From: Comamonadaceae bacterium
Lineage (GTDB): Bacteria > Pseudomonadota > Gammaproteobacteria > Burkholderiales > Burkholderiaceae_C
Length of the DNA stretch: 36,302 nucleotides
Reading direction: 5' to 3'
NCBI GenBank assembly: GCA_003599455.1
Contig: QZKF01000022.1
Coordinates: forward strand, 1 to 36,302
Positions 1-7,877 of this stretch are shown piece after piece. A program made the translations under genes and the position numbers. Each line of letters begins with the position of its first letter. Positions within the stretch are counted from its first letter, which is position 1. The notes under the pieces were generated by a model. That model saw only the letters and a program-made list of their open reading frames with translations, made no database searches and was not told the origin of the DNA.

Positions 1-143
1 TGGCCGCCGTGGGCCACACCGGGGGCGCCGCCGCGCTGGTGGTCGTGCTCACCGGGGCCGTGTGCGGCACCCGCCGCGCCCGCCAGCGCGATGCCGCCGC
101 GGCCACCACCGCTCCCTTGCACCTGTCCACACCGATCCGATGA
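1..143 (+). CDS. COX15/CtaA-type heme A synthase, C-terminal fragment
   Basis: Only the last 46 codons are inside the window (reading frame from base 3, stop at 141-143). The peptide begins with a glycine/alanine/valine-rich membrane-helix end containing GHTGGAAAL, followed by a basic, disordered tail. COX15-family heme A synthases end in a last transmembrane helix of this kind, and in many proteobacteria the gene directly precedes ctaB. The stop codon overlaps the ctaB start in an ATGA arrangement, which suggests translational coupling. The family name rests mainly on this context, because the catalytic histidines lie upstream of the window. An alternative would be another small membrane protein of the oxidase assembly cluster. 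Confidence 0.6.
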   Translation, partial: AAVGHTGGAAALVVVLTGAVCGTRRARQRDAAAATTAPLHLSTPIR

Positions 144-1048
144 GCACCGCCTCCACCCCTTCCGTTGCCGTGGCCCTGCCCTCGGTCTGGCGCCAGTACC
201 ACGCGCTGACCAAGCCGCGCGTGATCCAACTCATCGTGTTCTGCGCGCTGATCGGCATGGTGCTGGCCGTGCCGGGCGTGCCGAGCTGGGCGCAGGTGCA
301 GCTCGCGGCCATCGCCTGCTTCGGCATCTGGCTCGTGGCCGGTGCCGCCGCGGCGTTCAACTGCGTGGTCGAGCAGCACATCGACGCCAGGATGAAGCGC
401 ACCGCCTGGCGACCCACCGCCAAGGGGCAGCTCACCAATGCGCGCACGCTGTCGTTCTCGGCCGTGCTGTGTGCCGCGGGCTCGGCCGTGCTGTACTTCC
501 TCGTCAACCCGCTCACCATGTGGCTGACCTTCGCCACCTTCGTCGGCTATGCGGTGGTCTACACCGTGATCCTCAAGCCGCTCACGCCACAGAACATCGT
601 GATCGGCGGTGCCTCGGGCGCCATGCCTCCGGTGCTGGGCTGGGCCGCCATGACGGGCTTGGTCTCGCCCGAGGCGCTGATCCTGTTCCTGATCATCTTT
701 CTCTGGACGCCGCCGCACTTCTGGGCGCTCGCGCTGTACCGGGTGGAGGACTACCGCAAGGCCGGCCTGCCCATGCTGCCGGTCACGCACGGTTCCGAGT
801 TCACGCGCCTGCAGATCCTGCTCTACACCGTGGTCCTGTTCGCGGCCTGCCTCATGCCCTTCGTGATGCGCATGAGTGGCTGGTTCTACCTGGTCGTTGC
901 GGTCGCTCTCAGCATCGGTTTCTGCGGCTATGCCTTCGTGCTCTGGCGCCACTACTCCGACGCCCTCGCGCGCAAGACCTTCCGCTTCTCGTTGATCCAC
1001 CTTTCGCTGCTGTTTGCCGCGCTGCTGGTCGACCATTACCTTTTCTGA
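140..1048 (+). CDS. ctaB: Protoheme IX farnesyltransferase (heme O synthase)
   Basis: Transfers a farnesyl group to heme B to make heme O, the precursor of heme A for terminal oxidases; an inner-membrane UbiA-superfamily prenyltransferase. The 302-residue product shows the family start Y-x-x-LTKPRV near residue 20. The first aspartate-rich loop is degenerate ([13 protein letters not shown], near residues 75-90), as in heme O synthases. Further motifs are [14 protein letters not shown] and [12 protein letters not shown], and about nine hydrophobic helices are visible. Length is normal for CtaB. The ATG overlaps the preceding stop (ATGA). The sco gene follows after 11 bases, so heme A/heme O synthesis and copper insertion for cytochrome c oxidase appear to be co-transcribed. 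Confidence 0.95.
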   Translation: MSTASTPSVAVALPSVWRQYHALTKPRVIQLIVFCALIGMVLAVPGVPSWAQVQLAAIACFGIWLVAGAAAAFNCVVEQHIDARMKRTAWRPTAKGQLTNARTLSFSAVLCAAGSAVLYFLVNPLTMWLTFATFVGYAVVYTVILKPLTPQNIVIGGASGAMPPVLGWAAMTGLVSPEALILFLIIFLWTPPHFWALALYRVEDYRKAGLPMLPVTHGSEFTRLQILLYTVVLFAACLMPFVMRMSGWFYLVVAVALSIGFCGYAFVLWRHYSDALARKTFRFSLIHLSLLFAALLVDHYLF

Positions 1049-1059
1049 TCGCCGCCACC

Positions 1060-1665
1060 ATGTCCCCTGTCCCACTCACCCGCCGCGCCCTGCTGGGTGC
1101 CTCGCTCGGCACCGCCGGCCTGTTGATGGCCGGCTGCACCGAGAAGGTCGAGCCGTTCTCCGGCATCGACATCACCGGCGCCGACTACGCCACCGGTTTC
1201 TCGCTCACCGACCACAACGGCCAGCCGCGCACCCTGGCCGACTTCAAGGGCAAGGCGGTGGTGCTGTTCTTCGGCTTCACCCAGTGCCCCGACGTGTGCC
1301 CCACCTCGATGAGCGAGCTGGCCGAGGCCAAGCGCCTGCTGGGCGCCGACGGCGAACGCCTGCAGGGCCTGTTCGTCAGCATCGACCCCGAGCGCGACAC
1401 GCCCGAAGTGATGAAGCAGTACATGGCCAGCTTCGACCCCAGCTTCCTCGCGCTCTACGCGGCGCCCGACAAACTGCCCGAGCTCGCGAAGAGCTACAAG
1501 ATCTATTACAAGAAGGTCGAGGGCCCCACGCCCACCAGCTACACCATGGACCACTCGGCCGGCAGCTATGTGTACGACCCGCAGGGCCGCATTCGCCTGT
1601 ACCACCGCTACGGCACCGGCGCAGCGGCCCTCGCGGCCGATCTGAAGAAACTGCTCGCGGCCTGA
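1060..1665 (+). CDS. SCO1/SenC family copper chaperone (lipoprotein)
   Basis: Sco proteins deliver copper to, or reduce, the CuA site of cytochrome c oxidase subunit II on the periplasmic face. The 201-residue protein has an N-terminal signal with twin arginine-like RR and a lipobox ending at Cys26 (LLMAGC), so it is probably a membrane-anchored lipoprotein. The thioredoxin-like fold carries the copper-binding pair Cys76-x3-Cys80 (CPDVC) and the conserved His165 in the MDHSAG motif, the three ligands expected in functional Sco. It is the last gene of the ctaB group and is followed within ten bases by a strong palindromic terminator. Start chosen at the first ATG after ctaB, which leaves the signal peptide intact. 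Confidence 0.93.
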   Translation: MSPVPLTRRALLGASLGTAGLLMAGCTEKVEPFSGIDITGADYATGFSLTDHNGQPRTLADFKGKAVVLFFGFTQCPDVCPTSMSELAEAKRLLGADGERLQGLFVSIDPERDTPEVMKQYMASFDPSFLALYAAPDKLPELAKSYKIYYKKVEGPTPTSYTMDHSAGSYVYDPQGRIRLYHRYGTGAAALAADLKKLLAA

Positions 1666-1674
1666 GCCGGCAGC

Positions 1675-1714
1675 CCCATGAAAAACAGCACCCGCGGGTG
1701 CTGTTTTTCATGGG
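1675..1714. terminator. Perfect 40-bp palindromic bidirectional terminator
   Basis: Bases 1675-1714 are a perfect inverted repeat with two 20-base arms and no loop base, centred between 1694 and 1695. The inner GC-rich part (AGCACCCG/CGGGTGCT) is flanked by an A5 tract on the left and a T5 tract on the right, so it can act as an intrinsic terminator from either side. It lies ten bases past the sco stop and just beyond the 3' end of the convergent TctC gene (stop at 1729). Confidence 0.85.
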
Positions 1715-1728
1715 TGGCTCGGGTGCAT

Positions 1729-2712
1729 TCAGTCGACCTGGGCGCCGCTGAGCTTGACCATGCGCTCGTACTTGGCGCGCTCGCGCTTCATGAAGTCGTC
1801 GAACTGCTCCGGCGTGCTGGGCGCGGGCTCGGCCAGCAGCAGGGCGAAGCGGCTCTTCACCTCGGGCGACTTCAGCGCATCACCGAACGCGGTGTTGAGC
1901 TTGCGCACGGTCTCGGCGGGCGTGCCGGCCGGGGCGATGAGGCCCCACCAGGTGTCGATCTCGAAGCCGGGCAGGGTGGCCGCCACCGTGGGCACCTCGG
2001 GCACCACGCTGCTGCGCTGTGCGGTGGTCACGGCCAGGGCCTTGAGCTTGCCCGAGCGGATGTTGGCCGCGGCGGTGGCGAGGTTGTCGAAGTTGAAATC
2101 GACCTGGCCCGAAAGCAGACCCAGCTGCGCCGGGTTGCCGCCGTTGTACGGGATGTGCACCGCGAAGATGCCGGCCTGGTTCTTGAAGAGCTCGCCCGCG
2201 AGGTGGCCGGCGCTGCCGTTGCCGCCCGAGCCGTAGTTGAGCTTGCCCGGGTTTGCCTTGCCGTAGGCGATCAGTTCCGCCAGGGTGGTGATCTTCAGGC
2301 GTGCGGCGGTCTCGGCGTTCATCACCAGCACGTTGGGCACGCGAAGCATCTGCGTGATGGCCGCGAAGTCCCGGGCCGGGTCGTAGGGCAGTTGCTTGAA
2401 CAGCCAGGGGTTGATGCCGTGCGAGGCCGTGGTGGCGATGCCCAGCGTGAGGCCGTCGGGCGCGGCCTTGGCCACCGCGCTCACACCGATGTTGCCGCCC
2501 GCGCCGGGCCGGTTCTCCACGATCACCGTGCCCAGCGTGCCCTTGACCGCCTCGGCCAGGATGCGCGCGGTCACGTCGATCGGCCCGCCCGCGGCGAAGG
2601 GCACCACGATGCGCGTGGTGGTCGCCGCGGCCTGGGCACTGGCGAAGCCAGGCAGGGCGAGACTGGCCGAGGCCAGTGCGGAGCGGGTGATCAGTTGGCG
2701 GCGGTTCAGCAT
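1729..2712 (-). CDS. Bug/TctC-family tripartite tricarboxylate transporter receptor
   Basis: A periplasmic solute-binding protein of the Bug (Bordetella uptake gene) family, which is greatly expanded in Burkholderiales. Members bind carboxylates, amino acids or aromatic acids. The 327-residue product has an N-terminal export signal with NRRQLITRSA followed by a hydrophobic stretch and an ASAQA cleavage region. The family motifs I-R-IVVPFAAGGPIDVTARI and VENRPGAGGNIG are in place, and NYGSGGNGSAGHLAGELF follows in the middle. No TctA/TctB membrane genes are nearby, so it is an orphan receptor. It lies 31 bases downstream of the ferredoxin reductase gene on the same strand and may share its transcript. 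The ligand cannot be inferred. Confidence 0.9.
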   Translation of the reverse strand: MLNRRQLITRSALASASLALPGFASAQAAATTTRIVVPFAAGGPIDVTARILAEAVKGTLGTVIVENRPGAGGNIGVSAVAKAAPDGLTLGIATTASHGINPWLFKQLPYDPARDFAAITQMLRVPNVLVMNAETAARLKITTLAELIAYGKANPGKLNYGSGGNGSAGHLAGELFKNQAGIFAVHIPYNGGNPAQLGLLSGQVDFNFDNLATAAANIRSGKLKALAVTTAQRSSVVPEVPTVAATLPGFEIDTWWGLIAPAGTPAETVRKLNTAFGDALKSPEVKSRFALLLAEPAPSTPEQFDDFMKRERAKYERMVKLSGAQVD

Positions 2713-2743
2713 GGTGTGTTGTCTCCGATGTTGTCAGGAAAGC

Positions 2744-3778
2744 TCAGGCCACCTTGTCGGCGGCGCTGGTGAAGGAGTCGGCGAAGAAGGCCTCCTCGGG
2801 CAGGCCAGCTTGCGCGACATAGTCGCGCCTGGCCGATTCCACCACGATGGGCGCGCCGCAGGCGTAGACCTCGTGGCCCGAGAGGTCGGGGAAGTCCTGC
2901 AGCACGGCCTGGTGCACGAAGCCGGTGCGGCCGGTCCAGCCGTCTTCGGGCAGGGCGTCGGAGACCACGGGCACGTAGCGCAGGTTCGGCATGGCCGCGA
3001 GCTGCGTCTCGATCCAGGCGCTCTGGTACAGATCGGCCGGGCGGCGGCCGCCCCAGTACAGCGTGGCTGGGCGGGTGATGCCTTTGTGCTGCATGTGCTC
3101 GATCACCGCCTTGATCGGCGCGAAACCGGTGCCCGAGGCGAGCAGCACCATGGGCTTGTCGCTGTCCTCGCGCAGGAAGAAGCTGCCGTACGGCCCTTCG
3201 ATGCGCAGGATGTCCTTTTCCTTCATCGCGCCGAACACGTGGTCGGTGAACTTGCCGCCGGGCATGTGGCGCAGGTGCAGCTCGATCGCCGGCTGGCCGA
3301 CCTGGGTGTGCGGCGCGTTGGCCATCGAGTAGCTGCGGCGGTCGCCGTCACGCAGCAGGAACTCCACGTACTGGCCGGCGTGGTACTGGAAGGTGTCGCT
3401 CGCGGGCAGTTGCAGGCGCAGCACGATCACGTCGTGCGAGGCGCGTTCGAGCGCGCTCACGCGCACCGGCATCTTCTTGATCGGGAAGGCGCCGGCCTCG
3501 GTGACCTGGCGCGATTCGAGCACCACGTCGCTGTGCGCCACGCCGCAGCAGGTGAGCACGTAGCCGGCGGCTTCTTCGTCGGCGCTCAGCGCCTTGGGCT
3601 GGTGCGGACCGTGCGTCACGCTGCCCGAGACCTTCTTGCACTTGCAGGAGCCGCAGGCGCCGTCCTTGCAGCCATAGGGCAGGCCGATGCCCTGGCGGAT
3701 GCCGGCGGCCAGCATGGCTTCGTCGGGTTCGGCGGTGAAGGTGCGCCCGCTGGGCTGGACGGTGATGGTGAATGTCAT
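2744..3778 (-). CDS. 2Fe-2S ferredoxin/FAD/NAD(P)H reductase (CDP-6-deoxyglucoseen reductase-like)
   Basis: A 344-residue electron-transfer flavoprotein. Residues 1-90 are a plant-type ferredoxin domain with Cys37, Cys42, Cys45 and a fourth cysteine at 77 or 78 (GCKDGACGSCKC, then LTCC). An FAD-binding barrel follows with RSYSMANAP, then an NAD(P) domain with GTGFAPIKA and CGAP. This order is that of the phenol hydroxylase P5, toluene monooxygenase and CDP-6-deoxy-delta-3,4-glucoseen reductase family. Related genes in Comamonadaceae usually stand alone, as here, with no oxygenase component beside them. The physiological partner is unknown. The ATG was chosen because it starts directly at the ferredoxin fold; further upstream the frame loses the family pattern. 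Confidence 0.9.
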   Translation of the reverse strand: MTFTITVQPSGRTFTAEPDEAMLAAGIRQGIGLPYGCKDGACGSCKCKKVSGSVTHGPHQPKALSADEEAAGYVLTCCGVAHSDVVLESRQVTEAGAFPIKKMPVRVSALERASHDVIVLRLQLPASDTFQYHAGQYVEFLLRDGDRRSYSMANAPHTQVGQPAIELHLRHMPGGKFTDHVFGAMKEKDILRIEGPYGSFFLREDSDKPMVLLASGTGFAPIKAVIEHMQHKGITRPATLYWGGRRPADLYQSAWIETQLAAMPNLRYVPVVSDALPEDGWTGRTGFVHQAVLQDFPDLSGHEVYACGAPIVVESARRDYVAQAGLPEEAFFADSFTSAADKVA

Positions 3779-3862
3779 ACTGGCAGTGGTGAAAAAAGAG
3801 AGGCTGACGGGCGCGGAGCCGCGCGCGCAGCAACCGGCCATTGTCGCAAATTCGGATTCCGC

Positions 3863-4795
3863 ATGAGCCTTCTCGGCGCTTTGCCCGCACGCTTCCGGCG
3901 TGAACGGGTGTTGATCATTGGCTGCGGCGACGTGGGCCAGCGCGCCGCGCGCGCCCTGGGCGGCGGGCAGCGCGTGCGCCTGCTGGCACTCACGTCCAGC
4001 CCCGCGCGCGGCCCCGAACTGCGCGCCCGGGGCATCACTCCCTTGCAGGGCGACCTGGACGACCCGCGCAGCCTGCGCCGCCTGGCCGGCCTGGCCACGC
4101 GCGTGCTGCATCTCGCACCACCGCCCTCGGGCGAGATGGCCGACTGGCGGCTCGACCCGCGCACCCGCGCGCTCACCCGCGCGCTGGTGCAGCGATCGCT
4201 GCCGTCGGCGGTGGTCTACGGCTCCACCACCGGCGTGTACGGCGACGGCCAGGGCCGATGGGTGGGCGAAGCCACGCCCGCCAGGCCGCTCACACCGCGC
4301 GCCTGGCGCCGGGTCGATGCCGAGGCGGCGGTGCACTGGCTGGGCCGCGCCACCGGCGTGCGCACCACGGTGCTGCGCATCCCTGGCATCTACGCGCCCG
4401 ACCGGCCTGGCGGCACGCCGCGCGAGCGCCTGCAGCGCGGCACGCCTGTGCTGCGCGCCGAGGACGATGTCTATACCAACCACATCCACGCCGACGACCT
4501 GGCGCGCGCCTGCCTGCTCGCGCTGTGGCGTGGCCGGCCGCAGCGCAATGTGAACGTGGTGGACGACACGCAGCTCAAGATGGGCGACTACTTCGACCTG
4601 GCGGCCGACCTCTACGGCCTGCCACGGCCGCCGCGCGTGGCGCGCGATGCCGCGAGCGACCAGTTACCGCTGGTGCTGCTGAGTTTCATGAGCGAGTCGC
4701 GCCGGCTGCACAACCAGCGCATGAAGGACGAACTGGGCCTGCGCCTGCTGTATCCCACGGTGGCGCAGGGCCTGGCCGCGCGCGGCGCGGAGTGA
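3863..4795 (+). CDS. SDR-family NAD(P)-dependent epimerase-like protein (YeeZ type)
   Basis: A 310-residue Rossmann-fold protein with an N-terminal dinucleotide motif VLIIGCGDVGQRAAR (G20-x-G22-x2-G25). Extended-SDR features follow: LDDPRSL, VVYGSTTGVYGD and, downstream, NHIHADDLARACLLAL. The classical Tyr-x3-Lys active site cannot be found in its usual place after the GVYGD motif; the stretch there reads with Trp and Arg. This fits the atypical YeeZ branch, whose substrate is not established. The gene is divergent from the reductase (84 bases between starts) and convergent with tRNA-Leu. The start gives MSLLGALPARFRRERVL; a nearby downstream start is not available without losing the Rossmann strand. 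Confidence 0.8.
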   Translation: MSLLGALPARFRRERVLIIGCGDVGQRAARALGGGQRVRLLALTSSPARGPELRARGITPLQGDLDDPRSLRRLAGLATRVLHLAPPPSGEMADWRLDPRTRALTRALVQRSLPSAVVYGSTTGVYGDGQGRWVGEATPARPLTPRAWRRVDAEAAVHWLGRATGVRTTVLRIPGIYAPDRPGGTPRERLQRGTPVLRAEDDVYTNHIHADDLARACLLALWRGRPQRNVNVVDDTQLKMGDYFDLAADLYGLPRPPRVARDAASDQLPLVLLSFMSESRRLHNQRMKDELGLRLLYPTVAQGLAARGAE

Positions 4796-4803
4796 GCAGG
4801 CAA

Positions 4804-4835
4804 CAAAAAAGCCGTGCGGCTTGCCTGCACGGCTT
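4804..4835 (-). terminator. Intrinsic terminator downstream of tRNA-Leu
   Basis: Read on the minus strand, a nine-base stem (AAGCCGTGC paired with GCACGGCTT, 4809-4817 with 4827-4835) with a nine-base loop is followed by a run of six T residues (4805-4810). It begins seven bases past the tRNA 3' end. It also lies just after the stop of the convergent SDR gene, though the T run favours minus-strand termination. Confidence 0.85.
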
Positions 4836-4841
4836 GAGTGG

Positions 4842-4926
4842 TGGTGCCCGGGGTCGGAATCGAACCGACACTCCTTTCGGAACCGGATTTTGAGTCCGGC
4901 GCGTCTACCAATTTCACCACCCGGGC
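4842..4926 (-). tRNA. tRNA-Leu (anticodon CAA)
   Basis: The minus strand folds as a class II tRNA of 85 nt including an encoded CCA (TGG at 4842-4844). The acceptor stem pairs GCCCGGG (4920-4926 read in reverse) with CCCGGGC (4846-4852 read in reverse). The D-loop region GTGAAATTGGTAGACGC, the anticodon loop centred on CAA within CTCAAAA, a short variable arm and the T arm GGTTCGATTCC are all present. It decodes UUG. It stands alone between the SDR gene and cysM with its own terminator. Confidence 0.95.
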
Positions 4927-4966
4927 TGTGAGAAGGGAGACCCGAAATTATGGCACAGTGCTGATG

Positions 4967-5869
4967 ATGAAATACCCGACGATTGAAGACGCCATCGGCA
5001 ACACGCCGCTGGTCGCGCTGCAGCGCATCGGCGCGGCCGCCAACGCGCCGCGCGGCAACGTGATCCTGGGCAAGCTCGAGGGCAACAACCCGGCTGGCTC
5101 GGTGAAAGACCGTCCCGCGGTCTCGATGATCAGGCGCGCCGAGGAGCGCGGCGAAATCCGGCCCGGGGACACCCTGATCGAGGCGACCTCGGGCAACACC
5201 GGCATCGCGCTGGCCATGGCAGCGGCCATCAAGGGCTACCGCATGGTGCTGATCATGCCGGAGGACCTGTCCATCGAGCGTGCGCAGACCATGAAGGCCT
5301 TTGGCGCCGAGCTGATCCTCACCTCCAAGAGCGGTGGCATGGAGTCGGCCCGCGACCTGGCCGAGAGGATGCAGGCCGAGGGCAAGGGCCGCGTGCTCGA
5401 CCAGTTCGCCAACGCCGACAACCCGCGCGTGCACTACGAGACGACCGGCCCCGAGATCTGGCAGCAGACCGGCGGGCGCATCACCCACTTCGTGAGCGCC
5501 ATGGGCACCACCGGCACCATCACCGGTGTCTCTCGCTTCCTGAAGGAAAAGAACCCGGCCATCCGCATCATCGGCGCCCAGCCCAGCGAGGGCTCGCGCA
5601 TCCCGGGTATCCGCAAGTGGCCGACCGAATACCTGCCCAGGATCTACGACCCCAGCACGGTCGACGAGCTGGTGTACGTGAGCCAGTCCGACGCCGAAGC
5701 CATGTGCCGGCAGCTCGCGCGCGAGGAGGGCATCTTCGCCGGCATCTCGGCGGCCGGTGCCTGCTGGGTGGCACAGCAGATCGCGAGCCAGGTCGACAAC
5801 GCCACCATCGTCTTCATCGTCTGCGACCGGGGCGACCGCTACCTGTCCACCGGCGTGTTCCCGGCCTGA
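4967..5869 (+). CDS. cysM: Cysteine synthase B (O-acetylserine/O-phosphoserine sulfhydrylase)
   Basis: A PLP-dependent beta-replacement enzyme that makes cysteine from O-acetylserine and sulfide or thiosulfate in the cytoplasm. The 300-residue product starts MKYPTIEDAIGNTPLV and has the PLP lysine at Lys48 in NNPAGSVKDRPA. It also has the substrate loop TSGNTG, the phosphate-binding glycine loop GTTGTITG and the C-terminal CDRGDRYLSTGVF. The shorter substrate region and the R-residues near the active site favour CysM over CysK. A second in-frame ATG lies three bases upstream (4964); 4967 matches the usual M-x-YPTIED family start. No clear ribosome binding site is seen. The NUDIX gene follows after 15 bases. 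Confidence 0.93.
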   Translation: MKYPTIEDAIGNTPLVALQRIGAAANAPRGNVILGKLEGNNPAGSVKDRPAVSMIRRAEERGEIRPGDTLIEATSGNTGIALAMAAAIKGYRMVLIMPEDLSIERAQTMKAFGAELILTSKSGGMESARDLAERMQAEGKGRVLDQFANADNPRVHYETTGPEIWQQTGGRITHFVSAMGTTGTITGVSRFLKEKNPAIRIIGAQPSEGSRIPGIRKWPTEYLPRIYDPSTVDELVYVSQSDAEAMCRQLAREEGIFAGISAAGACWVAQQIASQVDNATIVFIVCDRGDRYLSTGVFPA

Positions 5870-5884
5870 CGGGTGCCCGTGACC

Positions 5885-6445
5885 ATGAGCACCGAATTCC
5901 GGTTCTGCCCCTCGTGCGCGACGCCACTGGCCCTGATCGGCCAGGAGGAGGACGGCGGCTTCACCCAGCGCATGCGCTGCCCGGCCTGCGGCTTCACGCA
6001 CTGGAACAACCCCACGCCGGTGCTGGCGGCCATCGTGGACATCGACGGGCTCGTCCTGCTGGCGCGCAACGCCGCCTGGCCGGGCAAGATGTTCGGCCTC
6101 ATCACCGGCTTCATGGAGGCGGGTGAGACGCCCGAAGAGGGCATCCGGCGCGAAATCGCCGAGGAAACCTCGCTGGAAGTGGATGCGCTGGAGCTGGTGG
6201 GCGTGCACGATTTCCAGCGCATGAACCAGATCATCATCACCTACCACGCGCGCGCGCATGGCGAGGTGAAGCTCTCGCCCGAGCTGGTGGACTACAAGCT
6301 GATGCGGCCCGAGCAGGTGCGCTGCTGGCGCGCCGGTACCGGGCTGGCGCTGGCCCAGTGGCTGCGCCGGCAGGGCCACGAGCCCGTGTTCATGGAAGAT
6401 TTGCTACAAAAACCCGCCGTGGGTCCGGCCGACAGCGCCGGCTAG
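5885..6445 (+). CDS. NUDIX hydrolase with N-terminal zinc ribbon
   Basis: A 186-residue hydrolase of nucleoside-diphosphate-linked substrates. Residues 8-40 form a zinc ribbon with two CPxC pairs (CPSC and CPAC), as in NudC-like and other zinc-ribbon NUDIX proteins. The NUDIX box runs from GFMEAGE through REIAEET. The catalytic RExxEE core is intact, while the usual glycine after EEx is serine (EETS). The C-terminal part carries a helical tail. It lies 15 bases after cysM and is probably co-transcribed. A GTG start 12 bases upstream (5873) is possible, but the ATG at 5885 begins the conserved part. Substrate unknown; NADH pyrophosphatase activity would be one guess from the ribbon. Confidence 0.88.
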   Translation: MSTEFRFCPSCATPLALIGQEEDGGFTQRMRCPACGFTHWNNPTPVLAAIVDIDGLVLLARNAAWPGKMFGLITGFMEAGETPEEGIRREIAEETSLEVDALELVGVHDFQRMNQIIITYHARAHGEVKLSPELVDYKLMRPEQVRCWRAGTGLALAQWLRRQGHEPVFMEDLLQKPAVGPADSAG

Positions 6446-6501
6446 CGGCGATCGTCCCGTGCGTGCGCGAACGCATGCACGTGCCCGCGCGGCGCGCCGC
6501 T

Positions 6502-6507
6502 TAGAAT
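6502..6507 (+). promoter_or_regulatory. Candidate -10 element for tusA
   Basis: TAGAAT (five of six matches to TATAAT) lies 26 bases before the tusA ATG and upstream of its AGGAAA ribosome binding site. No convincing -35 box is visible at the right distance, so the call is tentative. The preceding bases 6458-6481 form a ten-base hairpin with a CGAA loop and no T run, which may mark the end of the cysM/NUDIX transcript. Confidence 0.35.
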
Positions 6508-6532
6508 GGCGATTACCTAGGAAAACCCCCTC

Positions 6533-6760
6533 ATGATCGCAGACAAAGAACTCGATGCCCGTGGCCTCAACTGCCCGCTGCCGATCCTCAAGGCGAAGAA
6601 GGCGCTGGCCGACATGCACAGCGGGCAGACGCTCAAGGTGATTTCCACCGACGCCGGCTCGGTGCGCGATTTCCAGGCCTTTGCCAAACAGACGGGCAAC
6701 CTGTTGATGCAGCAACAGACGGTCGGCGACGACCACATCACCCTGCTCAAGCGCCGCTGA
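6533..6760 (+). CDS. tusA: TusA-family sulfurtransferase
   Basis: A 75-residue sulfur-relay protein that carries a persulfide on a single cysteine and passes it to partners in tRNA thiolation, molybdenum cofactor and other sulfur transfers. The family signature is complete: LDARGLNCPLPILKAKKAL, with the active Cys14 in the CPxP motif. The C-terminal part has beta-strand pairs KVISTDAGS and DHITLLKRR. Length is normal for TusA. An AGGAAA ribosome binding site lies seven bases before the ATG. The gene sits near cysM, though the NUDIX hydrolase and a candidate promoter lie between them. The dehydrogenase-like gene follows after 51 bases. Confidence 0.94.
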   Translation: MIADKELDARGLNCPLPILKAKKALADMHSGQTLKVISTDAGSVRDFQAFAKQTGNLLMQQQTVGDDHITLLKRR

Positions 6761-6811
6761 AGCCCGGCAGGCGCATCCAGGTTTCCACCCCCAACCCAGC
6801 CCTGCACCACC

Positions 6812-7852
6812 ATGGAAGTCCTGCTGCTCGATCCGCTTGTGCCTGAGGCGCTGGCCTGGCTGCAGGAGCGCCACGAGGTGAGTTTCCGGCCGGAGCTGGC
6901 CGACGACCCCACCGAGCTGCGCAAGAGCACCTACAAGACACGCGCCATCGTGCTGCCTCCGCACGTGGTGGTCTCCAGCGAGTTCCTCGACTTCGCGCCC
7001 AAACTCGAGATCGTGGCGCGCATGCAGATCTCCAGCGACAACACCGATCTCGACGCCTGCGCGCGGCGCAATGTGCGCGTGCTGCAGGCGCGCAGCGCCA
7101 CCGTGCGCTCCAACGCCGAGTACCTGCTCTACGGCCTGCTGATGCTGTACCGCCGCGGCATGATCAGCGCGCTGCTGGGGCGCAAGATTTCGCAGGTGCG
7201 CATGGGGCGCGAGCTCTCGGGCAGCACCGTCGGCCTGCTGGGCCTGGCGCCGGTGGCGCACACGCTGGCGCCCATGCTGCGCAGCCTGGGCGTGCGCCTG
7301 CTGGGCTACGACCCGGCGGTGCACCACGCGGCCGACATCTGGGACAAGCTCAAGGTGGAGCCGGTGTCGCTGCAGGAGCTGCTGACCCACTCCGACGCGA
7401 TCTCGCTGCAGATGGTTTACGCCTCGCGTTTCCGGGGCTGGATCAACGAGCGCCTGCTCAACCATTGCAAGCCTGGCCAGCTGTGGGTGGGCGTGAGCCG
7501 CAGCTCGCTGTTCGACCCCGAAGCCCTGGCCCTGGCGCTGTGCGACGGCCGCATCGATGCCTGCCTGCTCGACGGTGCTAACCCGCAGTTCGCGGCGGAA
7601 GGCACGCCCTTGCACGGCATCCCCAACCTGCACCTCACGCCGCGCCTGGGCTCCCACACCCGCGAAGCCAAGCTGCGCGCGAGCTGGTATGTGGCGCACC
7701 GCATGCACGAAACCCTGTCGCCAGCGGCCGCGCAGAGCGAGCCCCGGGTGAGCGACTTCTCGGTGCTGGACAGCCTCGACTACCAGGAGCAGAGCGACCC
7801 GCAGGCGGTCACGCCCTCGCAGTGGAGTTCGATCGCGATGCACAGGGGGTAA
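6812..7852 (+). CDS. D-2-hydroxyacid dehydrogenase-like protein with eroded active site
   Basis: A 346-residue protein with the two-domain architecture of D-isomer-specific 2-hydroxyacid dehydrogenases. The Rossmann nucleotide loop at residues 141-149 reads GLLGLAPVA, where family members have GIIGLGRIG, so two of the three glycines are lost. The acidic residue that selects NAD is kept (Asp167). Of the catalytic triad, Arg230 (VSRSSLFDPEAL) is kept. The usual glutamate aligns with Asn257, and the TPH histidine aligns with Arg278 (LTPRLGSHTREA). The open frame is intact with normal codon use, so this is not a decaying gene. Either the reaction differs or the protein has a non-catalytic role. 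It converges on valS with 25 bases between stops. Confidence 0.8.
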   Translation: MEVLLLDPLVPEALAWLQERHEVSFRPELADDPTELRKSTYKTRAIVLPPHVVVSSEFLDFAPKLEIVARMQISSDNTDLDACARRNVRVLQARSATVRSNAEYLLYGLLMLYRRGMISALLGRKISQVRMGRELSGSTVGLLGLAPVAHTLAPMLRSLGVRLLGYDPAVHHAADIWDKLKVEPVSLQELLTHSDAISLQMVYASRFRGWINERLLNHCKPGQLWVGVSRSSLFDPEALALALCDGRIDACLLDGANPQFAAEGTPLHGIPNLHLTPRLGSHTREAKLRASWYVAHRMHETLSPAAAQSEPRVSDFSVLDSLDYQEQSDPQAVTPSQWSSIAMHRG

Positions 7853-7877
7853 CCCCCTTCGCCGGCGGCACCTGTTC

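Noticed and set aside
4842..4926. tRNA-Leu as an attachment site for a mobile element
   Set aside because: No integrase, no repeat of the tRNA 3' end and no change in base composition were seen nearby.
4664..6379. A 571-codon minus-strand frame across tRNA-Leu, cysM and the NUDIX gene
   Set aside because: It reads through a tRNA gene and two well-supported enzymes, and its product shows no family motif.
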